Below are positions 25,024 through 32,786 of a DNA stretch of 64,000 bases, piece after piece; within the stretch, counting starts at the first letter, position 1, and each line of letters opens with the position of its first letter. The translations under genes were made by a program, and so were the position numbers. The stretch lies in contig NZ_AQXT01000002.1 in NCBI RefSeq assembly GCF_000376805.1, positions 372,001 to 436,000 of the forward strand, given 5' to 3'. Under the pieces are notes generated by a model. That model did no database searches and had not been told where the DNA came from. It saw only the letters and a program-made list of their open reading frames with translations. This DNA is from Henriciella marina DSM 19595. GTDB taxonomy: Bacteria; Pseudomonadota; Alphaproteobacteria; Caulobacterales; Hyphomonadaceae.

Positions 25024-25680
25024 TCAGGCGGTCCTGACAAGAATGAAGACGAATACCGAATAAAGCGCTGAAAGAATGGCAAATTTACCGATGGCGGCAA
25101 TGACGAATGGACGGAGATCGTGCCAGCTGGTCTCGCGGGCAATGCCAGCGACCTCCTGGGCGATTTCCCGTGTCATCTGATCCATCTTGTGGCCTGAAAG
25201 CGACAGTATGATCCGGGTGGTGCGGCCCGTATCGAGAGCCTCTGCTTCGGCAAGCACCTGTTCGAAGACGAGAGCGGCCACGGTCTCGCCCACGGCGCGC
25301 CGCGGGTGCCAGCCATGTTCGTGCAGTTTCGAGAGGACAAGTTTAGCCGTCGGGAATATCACCACCGCGTCCCGTATGATGAAGGCCGCAAGCAGGATGA
25401 CGGTCGCGGCGGACAGGATATTGTGGGAATAGAGGCCGAGCCGGAACCCTAACCAGGCAAGAACGAGCAGCAGGGCCTTGATAAAGACTGACTGCACGAA
25501 ATGGGTGAGGTTATCGCGGAAAAACTCGACAGCGTGTCCGCGAATTCGTTCGCGTGCATCGATTGCGGCCTGATGGATAATCTTCTGTTTCTTGCGGTTT
25601 ACCGCGCTGGTAATCGCTCTGCGTCCAAGACTGACGCCCGTCGTCAGCGCCGAAACGACAAGAAAGGCCGCCCTTAGCAT
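25024..25680 (-). CDS. Membrane protein of unknown function, third gene of a predicted stress operon
   Basis: 218 residues. An N-terminal hydrophobic segment (residues 1-20), two central helices (about 64-82 and 90-110) and one C-terminal helix (about 190-214) flank amphipathic, charged stretches. No domain recognised. It is 60 bp downstream of a small membrane protein gene, itself 13 bp downstream of a DUF883 gene with an exact EcfG promoter. I infer one stress-induced envelope operon. Confidence 0.72.
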   Translation of the reverse strand: MLRAAFLVVSALTTGVSLGRRAITSAVNRKKQKIIHQAAIDARERIRGHAVEFFRDNLTHFVQSVFIKALLLVLAWLGFRLGLYSHNILSAATVILLAAFIIRDAVVIFPTAKLVLSKLHEHGWHPRRAVGETVAALVFEQVLAEAEALDTGRTTRIILSLSGHKMDQMTREIAQEVAGIARETSWHDLRPFVIAAIGKFAILSALYSVFVFILVRTA

Positions 25681-25740
25681 AGGGCGCCCTTTCTAAATCG
25701 TTTTGCTCGCGATGTCTGGAAAGCGGGGGCCATAGGCCCT

Positions 25741-26139
25741 TTAGATCATCTGATCGATGAGCTTTTGCAAGCCTTTGGATGCCTGCTCTGGATTGGACAC
25801 GACCAGATACCCAGCTGCCAGGGCAATGGATGCCGCCGCAATCGGGCGTTTTTCAACAAGCGCCGCAATCGTGTCGAAGGGCAGCTCTGCCAGCATGTCC
25901 GCCGTGGCGTGTTCGAATTGGTCGAGCTCTTCTTCAGTTGATTTTCCGGGCTTCAGGAAAACCAGCGTGCAGATGCAGGCGATGAACAGGAAAAGACTCG
26001 CCACCGAAACGGTCGCCCACAACAGCCCGATAAGCGGGATGAGGGCGATAACCGTTGCGATGGTCAACGTCGTAACGCCGGCGAAGCCAAAAAAGACTGC
26101 GCCAGCGCCAGCGATAATTCTTAGTTTTGCGACATCCAT
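25741..26139 (-). CDS. Small membrane protein (phage holin-like/YqjE-like), predicted stress operon
   Basis: 132 residues. Two adjacent long hydrophobic helices (about residues 8-32 and 36-62) are followed by an acidic stretch (KSTEEELDQFEHATADM) and a third short hydrophobic region (AAASIALAAGYLVV). Pairing with a DUF883 (ElaB/YqjD-like) gene 13 bp upstream resembles the enteric yqjD-yqjE arrangement, where both proteins are inner-membrane and stationary-phase induced. The comparison is structural, not based on a strong sequence match. Confidence 0.75.
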   Translation of the reverse strand: MDVAKLRIIAGAGAVFFGFAGVTTLTIATVIALIPLIGLLWATVSVASLFLFIACICTLVFLKPGKSTEEELDQFEHATADMLAELPFDTIAALVEKRPIAAASIALAAGYLVVSNPEQASKGLQKLIDQMI

Positions 26140-26152
26140 GAAAAACGTAAAC

Positions 26153-26491
26153 TTACTTACGCTTTAGGGCAGCGAGAAGCACGCCTGTGCCAAACGCGAT
26201 ACCTATCGAGGCGAGCGGATTGTCGCGGACCTTGGTTTCGATGTAATCGCGCGCCTTAGTAGCCTCGTCACCAGCTTTTGACGCATACTCTTTCGACCGT
26301 TCGACACCGCGGTCGTACTCCTTGGAGGTGCGCTCGCGGATGTACTTGCCAGAATTAGAGGCAAGAGACTGAAGATCGGCGCGAAGCTGCGAGATGTCGT
26401 CTTTGAGGGAGTCATAGTCTGAGCCTGCTGCCTTTGCGGCTTCCTCGATATCTTTTGTGCCATTCGATTTCGTCGTTGTTCTTGTCGCCAT
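26153..26491 (-). CDS. DUF883 (ElaB/YqjD-type) membrane-anchored protein
   Basis: 112 residues. A charged, helical soluble part (residues about 18-88, for example LKDDISQLRADLQSLASN) precedes a C-terminal membrane segment (NPLASIGIAFGTGVLLAALKRK), the layout of DUF883 proteins, which in enterics bind ribosomes at the membrane in stationary phase. GGGAGC lies 6 nt before the ATG. An exact EcfG promoter lies 38 bp upstream, making this the first gene of a stress-induced operon. Confidence 0.87.
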   Translation of the reverse strand: MATRTTTKSNGTKDIEEAAKAAGSDYDSLKDDISQLRADLQSLASNSGKYIRERTSKEYDRGVERSKEYASKAGDEATKARDYIETKVRDNPLASIGIAFGTGVLLAALKRK

Positions 26492-26528
26492 GGAAAGCTC
26501 CCAGCTTTGATTCAAAATTCAGCTAAAC

Positions 26529-26553
26529 AACGCCAAGCGGTTGCATTCGTTCC
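26529..26553 (-). promoter_or_regulatory. EcfG-type general stress promoter of the DUF883 operon
   Basis: Minus strand: GGAAC, 16-bp spacer, CGTT, ending 38 bp before the DUF883 start. Exact consensus. The divergent Crp/Fnr gene starts 69 bp on the other side. Confidence 0.8.
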
Positions 26554-26621
26554 TGATCTCGGCCGATTATCAGCTGTAAAGAATATTGGAATGAGCGGTA
26601 GATGAGGGGCGAACAGACCAG

Positions 26622-27398
26622 ATGAAAGTTTTCAAGCGGCGCCTCGGCCAGTATGTCAGCATAGACGACGACGCATGGGTCACGTTCGATGAGCTTGAGC
26701 GACAGGAACACTGCTTCCTGCCTGGCGACGACCTCATTACCGCCGGAGATGAGACCCGCCGCGTCTTCATTCTGAATGAAGGCTGGGCGATACGCTACCG
26801 CCTGCTTGAAGACGGCCGTCGCCAGATCGTGAACTTCATGCTGCCTGGCGACGTGTTCGACCTGCAGTCGCTCGCTGACCTGAAGGCGGATCACTCCGTC
26901 ACCGCCATAACCCACTGCAAGGCAGCCGTTATTCCGTCGGGGATCTTTGTCGAGATGCTGAAGAAGTCGGCCTGGCTCGCGTCGGCGTTCTGGTGGTCTG
27001 CCGTTCAGGAAGAATCGATCCTGAGGGAGCAGATTGTCAGGATCGGGCGAAGGTCGGCGCGCGAGCGGATTGGGCATTTGCTTCTTGAGCTGCATCGCCG
27101 CTTCATCGGCGCAACGGGCATAGAGGTCGAAAAGCTGACCGTGCCTCTGACGCGCGCTGACATTGCTGATGCGCTGGGCCTGACGCCTGTTCACGTCTCG
27201 CGGACCATGTCGGCAATGCGCCGGTCTGGGCTGATTTCTGAAGGGCGGGGGGGTGAGATCACGATTCTCGATCGCGACCGTCTCGCACGGCTATCGCTCT
27301 TCGATATGGAATATCTGCACCTGAAGAAATTGGATCTTCTCAAGAAGAATGGGGTCAGACATTTCAGAGAAACGTCGAGCAGGATTAACGCAGATTAA
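26622..27398 (+). CDS. Crp/Fnr family transcriptional regulator
   Basis: 258 residues. An N-terminal cNMP-binding-like beta-roll (FLPGDDLITAGDETRRVFIL) and a C-terminal winged HTH (LTRADIADALGLTPVHVSRTMSAMRRSG, about residues 180-210). The Fnr-type N-terminal cysteine cluster is absent, so it is not an iron-sulfur oxygen sensor; cAMP contacts are not evident either. It is divergent from the stress-induced DUF883 operon and followed after 40 bp by a sigma-like gene on the same strand. I infer a regulator that feeds into, or is integrated with, the general stress locus. Confidence 0.9.
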   Translation: MKVFKRRLGQYVSIDDDAWVTFDELERQEHCFLPGDDLITAGDETRRVFILNEGWAIRYRLLEDGRRQIVNFMLPGDVFDLQSLADLKADHSVTAITHCKAAVIPSGIFVEMLKKSAWLASAFWWSAVQEESILREQIVRIGRRSARERIGHLLLELHRRFIGATGIEVEKLTVPLTRADIADALGLTPVHVSRTMSAMRRSGLISEGRGGEITILDRDRLARLSLFDMEYLHLKKLDLLKKNGVRHFRETSSRINAD

Positions 27399-27438
27399 TG
27401 CGATAACCGCGCGGGGCGTCTAATTCTTCCGGGAATTT

Positions 27439-27885
27439 TTGGACAGCACGTTGCAAGCAAATCGCCCCTCAGAGACCAATCCCATTTCGCTGTTGCAGCG
27501 ATTGCGGCGCATGGGCCTGATTATAACGGGCAATCAGAATGTTGCAGATGCCATACTCCGAGACGCCTTCCACAGGGCAAATGCTGCATTCACGTCGTCG
27601 ATTGACGCGAACGAGGATGACATTTTCAAGCTTGGCTTCGACGCTTTCGACGATGCGGTTCATCGAAAAGGGGTGGTTGTGCTGATGGGACGCCGACCAA
27701 AGGAGGATGGCTCCTTATGGTCCGCGGTCCATAATCTTACCTATTTCGAGCGTCTTTCCATTGCGCTATTGCTTGTGGAAGAAATGTCGCCGCGCGAAGC
27801 AGCGATCCTGTCAGGGCGGCCCCCTCAGACACTGGACCTCGCCCTGGAACATGCACTGGCCAAGCTCGGCGAGACGGGGATTTAG
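27439..27885 (+). CDS. Stand-alone sigma-like protein resembling the PhyR N-terminal domain
   Basis: 148 residues from a TTG; an in-frame TAA at 27421 excludes a longer form. Residues about 18-50 (LLQRLRRMGLIITGNQNVADAILRDAFHRAN) read like a sigma region 2 helix pair, and 97-144 (LTYFERLSIALLLVEEMSPREAAILSG) like region 4. The same two blocks, with the same spacing, occur in the sigma-like half of PhyR in this window (FLRRYARALTGS and PIERQAFLLTALEGF). The recognition helix is degenerate (RPPQTLDLALEHALAKL) and there is no receiver domain. It could bind NepR, act as a divergent ECF sigma factor or be a decoy. Function is inferred. Confidence 0.7.
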   Translation: MDSTLQANRPSETNPISLLQRLRRMGLIITGNQNVADAILRDAFHRANAAFTSSIDANEDDIFKLGFDAFDDAVHRKGVVVLMGRRPKEDGSLWSAVHNLTYFERLSIALLLVEEMSPREAAILSGRPPQTLDLALEHALAKLGETGI

Positions 27886-27888
27886 AAG

Positions 27889-28068
27889 ATGAGTGGTGAG
27901 GACAATCGCAAATCCCATCTCAGACGGGTCCTTGGCAGGTTCAAGCTTTCAGATCCCGATAAGGGCCTGGTGGATGCTTTCCGTTCGCTTACTGGCGGCA
28001 GGGAGGGCCCCGGAGGTTCTAATTCGACTCCCACGCGCGGCTCGAAGCGTTCCAAACGCCCCAAGTAA
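27889..28068 (+). CDS. Small basic protein of 59 residues, coupled to the sigma-like gene
   Basis: The ATG lies 3 nt after the stop of the sigma-like gene (TAG AAG ATG), and the frame ends TAA at 28066-28068, 6 nt from the convergent dehydrogenase stop. The product starts MSGEDNRKSHLRRVLGRF, has a short helix-prone stretch (DKGLVDAFRSLTGG), and ends in a basic tail (TRGSKRSKRPK). It is similar in size to NepR (66 residues here) but shows no NepR motif. Placement directly after a sigma-like gene is that of a partner or anti-sigma factor. Real-gene status rests on position and coupling. Confidence 0.5.
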   Translation: MSGEDNRKSHLRRVLGRFKLSDPDKGLVDAFRSLTGGREGPGGSNSTPTRGSKRSKRPK

Positions 28069-28074
28069 AGCTGA

Positions 28075-29301
28075 TCAGGCGTCGAAGAGGCCTTGACCAA
28101 GTGCAATCGCGTTGAGGTCACGAAGGGCGTAGATGAGAGCAGCTGAACGCCAGTCGCCATTACACTCGTCGACCGTTGCGGCGACGGAGCCGGCCGCAGA
28201 TGTAAGCCTGTCCTGCCACATCGCCTCGGTATCACCGAGTTTATCAGCGCCGCCTTTACAGAAGCTCAGCCACTCCAGATAGGAGGCGGCAACACCGCCT
28301 GAATTGAACAGGATATCCGGTCCAACAAGAATATTCCTGTCTGCGAGTGCCTTGTCGGCATCCGGACTGATCGCCGCGTTCGCGATCTCAAGGATCAACC
28401 GACATTCCAGGTCAGCCGCATTCTCTCCGGTGACGACATCGGATGTCGCCGCGAGACAGAGAATATCGGTATCCAGTGAGAGGAGAGCCTCCGGTTCATC
28501 GCTATAATTCAGTTCGCCATCGGCCTTCTGCCGGGCGACTTCGCCGGCGTCCAATCCGTCGTTTGAACTGATCATGCCGCTGCTATCAGACATGGCGATT
28601 ATGGTCGCGCCAGCCGCCTGAATGACGCGGGCAAATTCAAGACCCACCTTGCCCATCCCCTGGATTGCCACGCGGCATGTCTTGATGTCGATATCGAAGT
28701 CTTGCTGAAGCTCTTTCAGAATGAAGACTGCGCCGCGGCCTGTCGCCCCGTGCCGGATGGAAAGGCCGCCCTCGTCGACGGGCTTCCCGGTCACCGCGCC
28801 TTCTGAGCCACTATTGTGGACGGGTTTCAGGCTCTCGACTACGGCTTCCATATCTTCAGGCGTGGTCGCGACGTCGGGTGCGAGAATGTCATTGTCGGCC
28901 CGGAGAATATCCGAAAAAAGCTCGCCATATGAAATGGCGAGCTGATACCGCTCGCTTTGCGAGAGTTCATCGGGATCAATCTGGATGGCGCCTTTTGCCC
29001 CGCCAAATGGCAGGTCAAGAAGCGCACATTTGAGGGTCATCAAAAAACCTAGCCGGTTCACTTCGTCAGCTGTGGATGACGCAGAGAACCGGACACCGCC
29101 CTTGGTCGGGCCTTTCAGCGTATTGTACCGGCATCTCCAGGCCCGGACGAAACGCGTCTTTCCTTCATCTGTGCGCAAACTGAGCTCGCGCTCAATAAGC
29201 TCAGAGGGCAGGGAAAGCAGCCTTTTCATATCCCTGAGGTCGGGGTCAGCTTCGACCACCGACTCGAGACGGCTCACCGCCTGCTTCAGCAAGTCGGGCA
29301 T
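28075..29301 (-). CDS. Glu/Leu/Phe/Val dehydrogenase (glutamate dehydrogenase type)
   Basis: 408 residues. It catalyses NAD(P)-dependent oxidative deamination of an amino acid, most likely glutamate. The substrate domain has GPTKGGVRF and the catalytic Lys in LPFGGAKGAI; the dinucleotide domain has AIQGMGKVGLEFARVI. The Asp block reads APDVATTPEDM rather than the common PDVGT, and the expected EATGRG reads HGATGRG, small deviations that leave the exact substrate open. It lies 42 bp downstream of phyR on the same strand and may be cotranscribed with it. Confidence 0.9.
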   Translation of the reverse strand: MPDLLKQAVSRLESVVEADPDLRDMKRLLSLPSELIERELSLRTDEGKTRFVRAWRCRYNTLKGPTKGGVRFSASSTADEVNRLGFLMTLKCALLDLPFGGAKGAIQIDPDELSQSERYQLAISYGELFSDILRADNDILAPDVATTPEDMEAVVESLKPVHNSGSEGAVTGKPVDEGGLSIRHGATGRGAVFILKELQQDFDIDIKTCRVAIQGMGKVGLEFARVIQAAGATIIAMSDSSGMISSNDGLDAGEVARQKADGELNYSDEPEALLSLDTDILCLAATSDVVTGENAADLECRLILEIANAAISPDADKALADRNILVGPDILFNSGGVAASYLEWLSFCKGGADKLGDTEAMWQDRLTSAAGSVAATVDECNGDWRSAALIYALRDLNAIALGQGLFDA

Positions 29302-29343
29302 GCGTTCTCCTCGCTGTTTCTGACGCGTTGCGAGTCCGGGGAT

Positions 29344-30135
29344 TTACTCGGCTGCGACAGACTCAGCGGACGGGTGGAAGAACAGGGCCTGCCCGATCGC
29401 CGCCTTCACCGTGTTTTCCTGGAAAGGTTTCGGGATCAGGTAGGTCGGCTCAGGACGTTCACCTGTCAGCAGGCGTTCCGGGAAGGCCGTGATGAAGATG
29501 ATCGGTACATCAAGCTCTTCGAGGATTTCATGCGCTGCCTCGATACCGGACGAGTTATCTGCAAGCTGGATATCGCAGAGGATAAGGCCGGGAGGGTTTG
29601 CCCGTGCCATGGCAACCGCTTCAGTATGCGTCGTCGCGTTTCCGGTGACCTCGTGACCGAGCTCTTCGACAAGGCTCTCAAGATCTGCCGCGATAACCGG
29701 CTCGTCCTCAATGATGAGGACCTTTGTCGACAGGGTCGCTTCGATGTCAGTATGGGCCTTGGCGATCAGTTCATCGACCTGCTGGACGGTCTTACCCAGA
29801 ATGGTCGCGGCCTCACTGACCTGAAACCCTTCGAGCGCTGTCAGCAGGAAGGCCTGACGTTCAATTGGCGCGAGCGCCTGAAGCCGTGTCTCCGGAGTGG
29901 TTGCGCCGTCATCCGCACTTTCGAGGCGAGCGCCGGTCGACCCCCAGATGACATGGAAGAAACGATAGAGCGCCTGACGCGCCGGAAGTTCGTCGCTCAC
30001 CTGACTTGGATCCTCGGCCAAGGCAGTCAGCGATGCGCGAATATAGGAATCACCGCTTTCCTGGCTCCCTGTCAGCGCGCGCGCATATCGCCGCAGAAAC
30101 GGCAGGTGTGGACCAAATTGCTCAACAAGACTCAT
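29344..30135 (-). CDS. phyR: PhyR, response regulator and anti-anti-sigma factor of the general stress response
   Basis: 263 residues. Residues 1-130 form the sigma-like domain (FLRRYARALTGSQ and PIERQAFLLTALEGF); about 138-255 form a receiver (VLIIEDEPVIAADL, phospho-acceptor Asp in LILCDIQLAD, Lys in YLIPKPFQE). In the known mechanism, phosphorylated PhyR binds NepR through the sigma-like domain and releases EcfG. It is divergent from nepR-ecfG with a 140-bp shared promoter region. Upstream on the minus strand is only a weak EcfG-like sequence (GCAAC-N16-AGTT). Confidence 0.97.
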   Translation of the reverse strand: MSLVEQFGPHLPFLRRYARALTGSQESGDSYIRASLTALAEDPSQVSDELPARQALYRFFHVIWGSTGARLESADDGATTPETRLQALAPIERQAFLLTALEGFQVSEAATILGKTVQQVDELIAKAHTDIEATLSTKVLIIEDEPVIAADLESLVEELGHEVTGNATTHTEAVAMARANPPGLILCDIQLADNSSGIEAAHEILEELDVPIIFITAFPERLLTGERPEPTYLIPKPFQENTVKAAIGQALFFHPSAESVAAE

Positions 30136-30220
30136 GCTAACCCTCGCACATTACGTTTGGACTATAACTTGTGCTCGTCCCAAAAGTTGCAACCCTATGA
30201 GAAAAAAGTCTGCAAAGGGT

Positions 30221-30245
30221 GGAACTTTGCGTTCTGGCGCGCTTT
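30221..30245 (+). promoter_or_regulatory. Probable EcfG autoregulatory promoter of nepR-ecfG
   Basis: GGAAC (30221-30225), 16-bp spacer, CTTT (30242-30245): one mismatch to CGTT. It lies 30 bp before the nepR ATG, where an autoregulated sigma factor promoter is expected from other alphaproteobacteria. Confidence 0.5.
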
Positions 30246-30275
30246 ACACGTGTTCACTTAGACGACCGGGGACTT

Positions 30276-30476
30276 ATGAGCGAAAAAGCGAGTCACATGC
30301 CGATGGATCATCAATCGAAGGGCGGAGCGGACGACGACCGCTCCCGTAAAGTGCGTCAAAAACGGATCGGAGATCAGTTGCGACGGCTCTATGATGAGGT
30401 CACGGAAGAGGCCGTTCCCGAAGAGTTTCTTAATCTTCTCGAACAGGCAGACAACAGCGCGAAGAATAAGAAATAG
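30276..30476 (+). CDS. nepR: NepR, anti-sigma factor
   Basis: 66 residues. The conserved core KRIGDQLRRLYDEVTEEAVPEEFLNLL is the NepR signature: two amphipathic helices that wrap around EcfG or around PhyR's sigma-like domain. The N- and C-terminal flanks are short and charged, as usual. The ATG at 30276 is chosen for length and position 30 bp after the putative promoter. ecfG starts 8 nt after its stop, so the two are cotranscribed. Confidence 0.95.
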   Translation: MSEKASHMPMDHQSKGGADDDRSRKVRQKRIGDQLRRLYDEVTEEAVPEEFLNLLEQADNSAKNKK

Positions 30477-30484
30477 AGACTGTA

Positions 30485-31087
30485 TTGACCCAGCCGACAC
30501 TCGACGATCAGGCGTTCAAGACAGAGCTCGCCGGCCTCATTCCGCATCTGCGCGCCTTTGCCCGCAGTTTGTGTGGGAACGCCACCGCGGCTGATGATCT
30601 CGCGCAGGAAGCCATGCTCAAGGCATGGAAAGCCCGCGCTAGCTATCAGAGCGGAACCAATCTGAAGGCATGGACCTTCACCATTCTCCGCAATCTTTTC
30701 TATTCCGAGAAAAGACGCAGCTGGCGCCGACAGCAGCTCGATCCTGAAGTGGCTGAGGCTACGCTGATTGCGAATGACAATCCGTCGTCCGCGCTCGATC
30801 TTCTTGCGCTGCGCACGGGATTGACCTTTTTGCCGGAAGACCAGCGCGAAGCGTTGATCCTGGTCGGGGCAGGCGGTCTCTCATATGAAGAAACCGCAGA
30901 AATCTGCGGCTGCGCGGTTGGCACGATCAAGAGCCGCGTAAGTCGTGCAAGGAAGGCCCTGGCTGAAATTATCGATAAGTCAGATGGCGGGTTTGCTGGC
31001 GATGGCAAACTCAGGGCATCAGAAGCATTCGATGACATCATGAAACAGGCAGACGAGCTATCTAGTGGATCATCCGCCGACGTCTGA
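30485..31087 (+). CDS. ecfG: EcfG-type RNA polymerase sigma factor
   Basis: 200 residues from a TTG 8 nt after nepR. Region 2 is LRAFARSLCGNATAADDLAQEAMLKAWKA, the -10 contact follows (LKAWTFTILRNLF), and region 4 has LPEDQREALILVGAGGLSYEETAEICGC with an intact HTH (VGTIKSRVSRARKAL). It directs transcription from GGAAC-N16/17-CGTT promoters, several of which lie in this window. The C-terminal extension after region 4 is typical of EcfG. The kinase gene overlaps its 3' end by 23 nt. Confidence 0.96.
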   Translation: MTQPTLDDQAFKTELAGLIPHLRAFARSLCGNATAADDLAQEAMLKAWKARASYQSGTNLKAWTFTILRNLFYSEKRRSWRRQQLDPEVAEATLIANDNPSSALDLLALRTGLTFLPEDQREALILVGAGGLSYEETAEICGCAVGTIKSRVSRARKALAEIIDKSDGGFAGDGKLRASEAFDDIMKQADELSSGSSADV

Positions 31088-32786
31088 AATCAGGGTTGCA
31101 CCCAAGAGGGGATCACTCCGGCTGCGATTGTTGATAACGATCGCAGCCGCGTTGACTCCAATTCTGATATTTGCCGGGTTCCGGTCATATCTGAATGCGC
31201 AGGATGCGCGCGCCGAGCGTCGCAACGACCTGGTCGAGATTTCTGACCGCGCGATCGATAATGTCGAGCAGGTCCTTTCCACCGTCGACACGCTGCAGCA
31301 GATCTATGAAGGGGATATCGTGGGGGGCGATTGCCGCGGCGTTTTCACAACACTGTCTCCGCGCGTGCCGCAGCTTTCCAACATTGCATACTTCAATTCA
31401 GATGGAATGTCGGAATGCTCGGCGCTGCGGGACCCCGGTGCGGTCGTTGCACAGCCCGAGGCCTTCGAATTATTGCGACAGGGGCAGACAAGCGTCCGCA
31501 CCGACGCTTTCTTCGGGCCCCAGAGCCAGACCTGGCTGTTTTCAGTCCTGCGCCGCGTTGAAGATGTTGACGGACAATTTCGCGGGGGGATTGCCTTTCC
31601 GCTGCGTACTGACGAACTTATTCGGACGATCCGCCTCACCAATCTGCCGCAGGATGTCGAGCTCGCCCTATCCGATAGTGCTGGGCAGGTTTTCGGTAGC
31701 GCAAGGATCGCGGGTGTGGAGCCGAGCTGGATTGAGCTGGCCACAGGTGACGAAGATGGTGAGCTCTTCGTCATAAACCGGGCGGATGAGGGGTCTATTG
31801 ACGTCGTTGTGCGCGCAATCGTCGACAACCGCATCTATGCTGTCATCTCGCGGCCATCTCCCGGGCTATTCAGCGAATTCACGCTCCAGCCGCTGGAGTC
31901 GGTGGGTATTCCGCTTCTGTCCTTCACCCTGGCGCTTATTGCCGCCTGGATGGCCGTCGATAAACTTGTCCTGAAGTGGCTGTCGCGCCTTCGCCGGCTC
32001 GCCCTCATCTATGGTGAGGGGCATTATAATTTCCGGATCGGAAATGAGTTCGACAATGCGCCGGATGAAATCCTTTCCTTCGCGCGGACTTTTGATCGGA
32101 TGGCCAACCGGATTGCCGAACGCGACAGTTCGCTTCGAACGGCGATTGCCACGCGGGATTCTGCGGTGAAGGAAATCCATCACCGCGTGAAGAACAACCT
32201 TCAGATCGTTGCGAGCTTTCTGAACCTTCAGCGCCGACAGGTGTCTGATCCGAGTGCCCGGAATGTGATCTCTGCGGCGCGCCACCGGATCGATGCCCTC
32301 TCAATCGTACACCAGACCCTTTACCAGCATGAGCGGCTCGAGACCGTTCACATGCAGCCCTTCCTCGATGCGCTTCTATCGCATCTTGCAGGGGCGCTGG
32401 GCATGGACGAGATCAATGTCACGATCGAGCAGGACATCGCTGATATCGACCGGCCTGCTGATGATGCCATTCCGATAGCGCTTTTCCTGCTCGAGGCTGT
32501 CACCAATGCAATGAAATATGCCTTCGGCGAGGAAGGCGGGGCGATCCTGGTACGCCTTCAGCAGGAAGAAGACGAGATCGTGCTCTCGGTGATCGATAAC
32601 GGCTTCGGTGTCGATGAGGATGAAGAGGACACGCCAGGGTCGACTGGGCTTGGGTCGAGACTCATGTCCGCTTTCGCAAAGCAGTTGCGCGCCGAAATGA
32701 AAACGATCTCGAAACCAGGCGAGGGCTTCCAGGTCGATCTTCGGATGCCTGCAACCGAGCGCGAGATGAAGGTAACGGACTTCTAG
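31065..32786 (+). CDS. HisKA_2-type membrane sensor histidine kinase (PhyK-like)
   Basis: 573 residues from a GTG inside the end of ecfG. A membrane helix near residues 22-42, a periplasmic sensor region to about 270, a second helix (LLSFTLALIAAWMAVDKLVL), a HAMP-like linker, then HisKA_2 with the phospho-accepting His in EIHHRVKNNLQIVASFLNLQ (about residue 370) and a HATPase domain (EAVTNAMKYAF, DNGFGVDED, GSTGLGSRL). Kinases of this class phosphorylate PhyR in other alphaproteobacteria. The sensed signal is unknown; no PAS domain is apparent. Confidence 0.93.
   Translation: MDHPPTSEIRVAPKRGSLRLRLLITIAAALTPILIFAGFRSYLNAQDARAERRNDLVEISDRAIDNVEQVLSTVDTLQQIYEGDIVGGDCRGVFTTLSPRVPQLSNIAYFNSDGMSECSALRDPGAVVAQPEAFELLRQGQTSVRTDAFFGPQSQTWLFSVLRRVEDVDGQFRGGIAFPLRTDELIRTIRLTNLPQDVELALSDSAGQVFGSARIAGVEPSWIELATGDEDGELFVINRADEGSIDVVVRAIVDNRIYAVISRPSPGLFSEFTLQPLESVGIPLLSFTLALIAAWMAVDKLVLKWLSRLRRLALIYGEGHYNFRIGNEFDNAPDEILSFARTFDRMANRIAERDSSLRTAIATRDSAVKEIHHRVKNNLQIVASFLNLQRRQVSDPSARNVISAARHRIDALSIVHQTLYQHERLETVHMQPFLDALLSHLAGALGMDEINVTIEQDIADIDRPADDAIPIALFLLEAVTNAMKYAFGEEGGAILVRLQQEEDEIVLSVIDNGFGVDEDEEDTPGSTGLGSRLMSAFAKQLRAEMKTISKPGEGFQVDLRMPATEREMKVTDF

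Noticed and set aside
25741-26139. Phage-derived holin
   Set aside because: Despite holin-like helices, there are no other phage genes nearby and the gene lies in a stress operon with a DUF883 partner.
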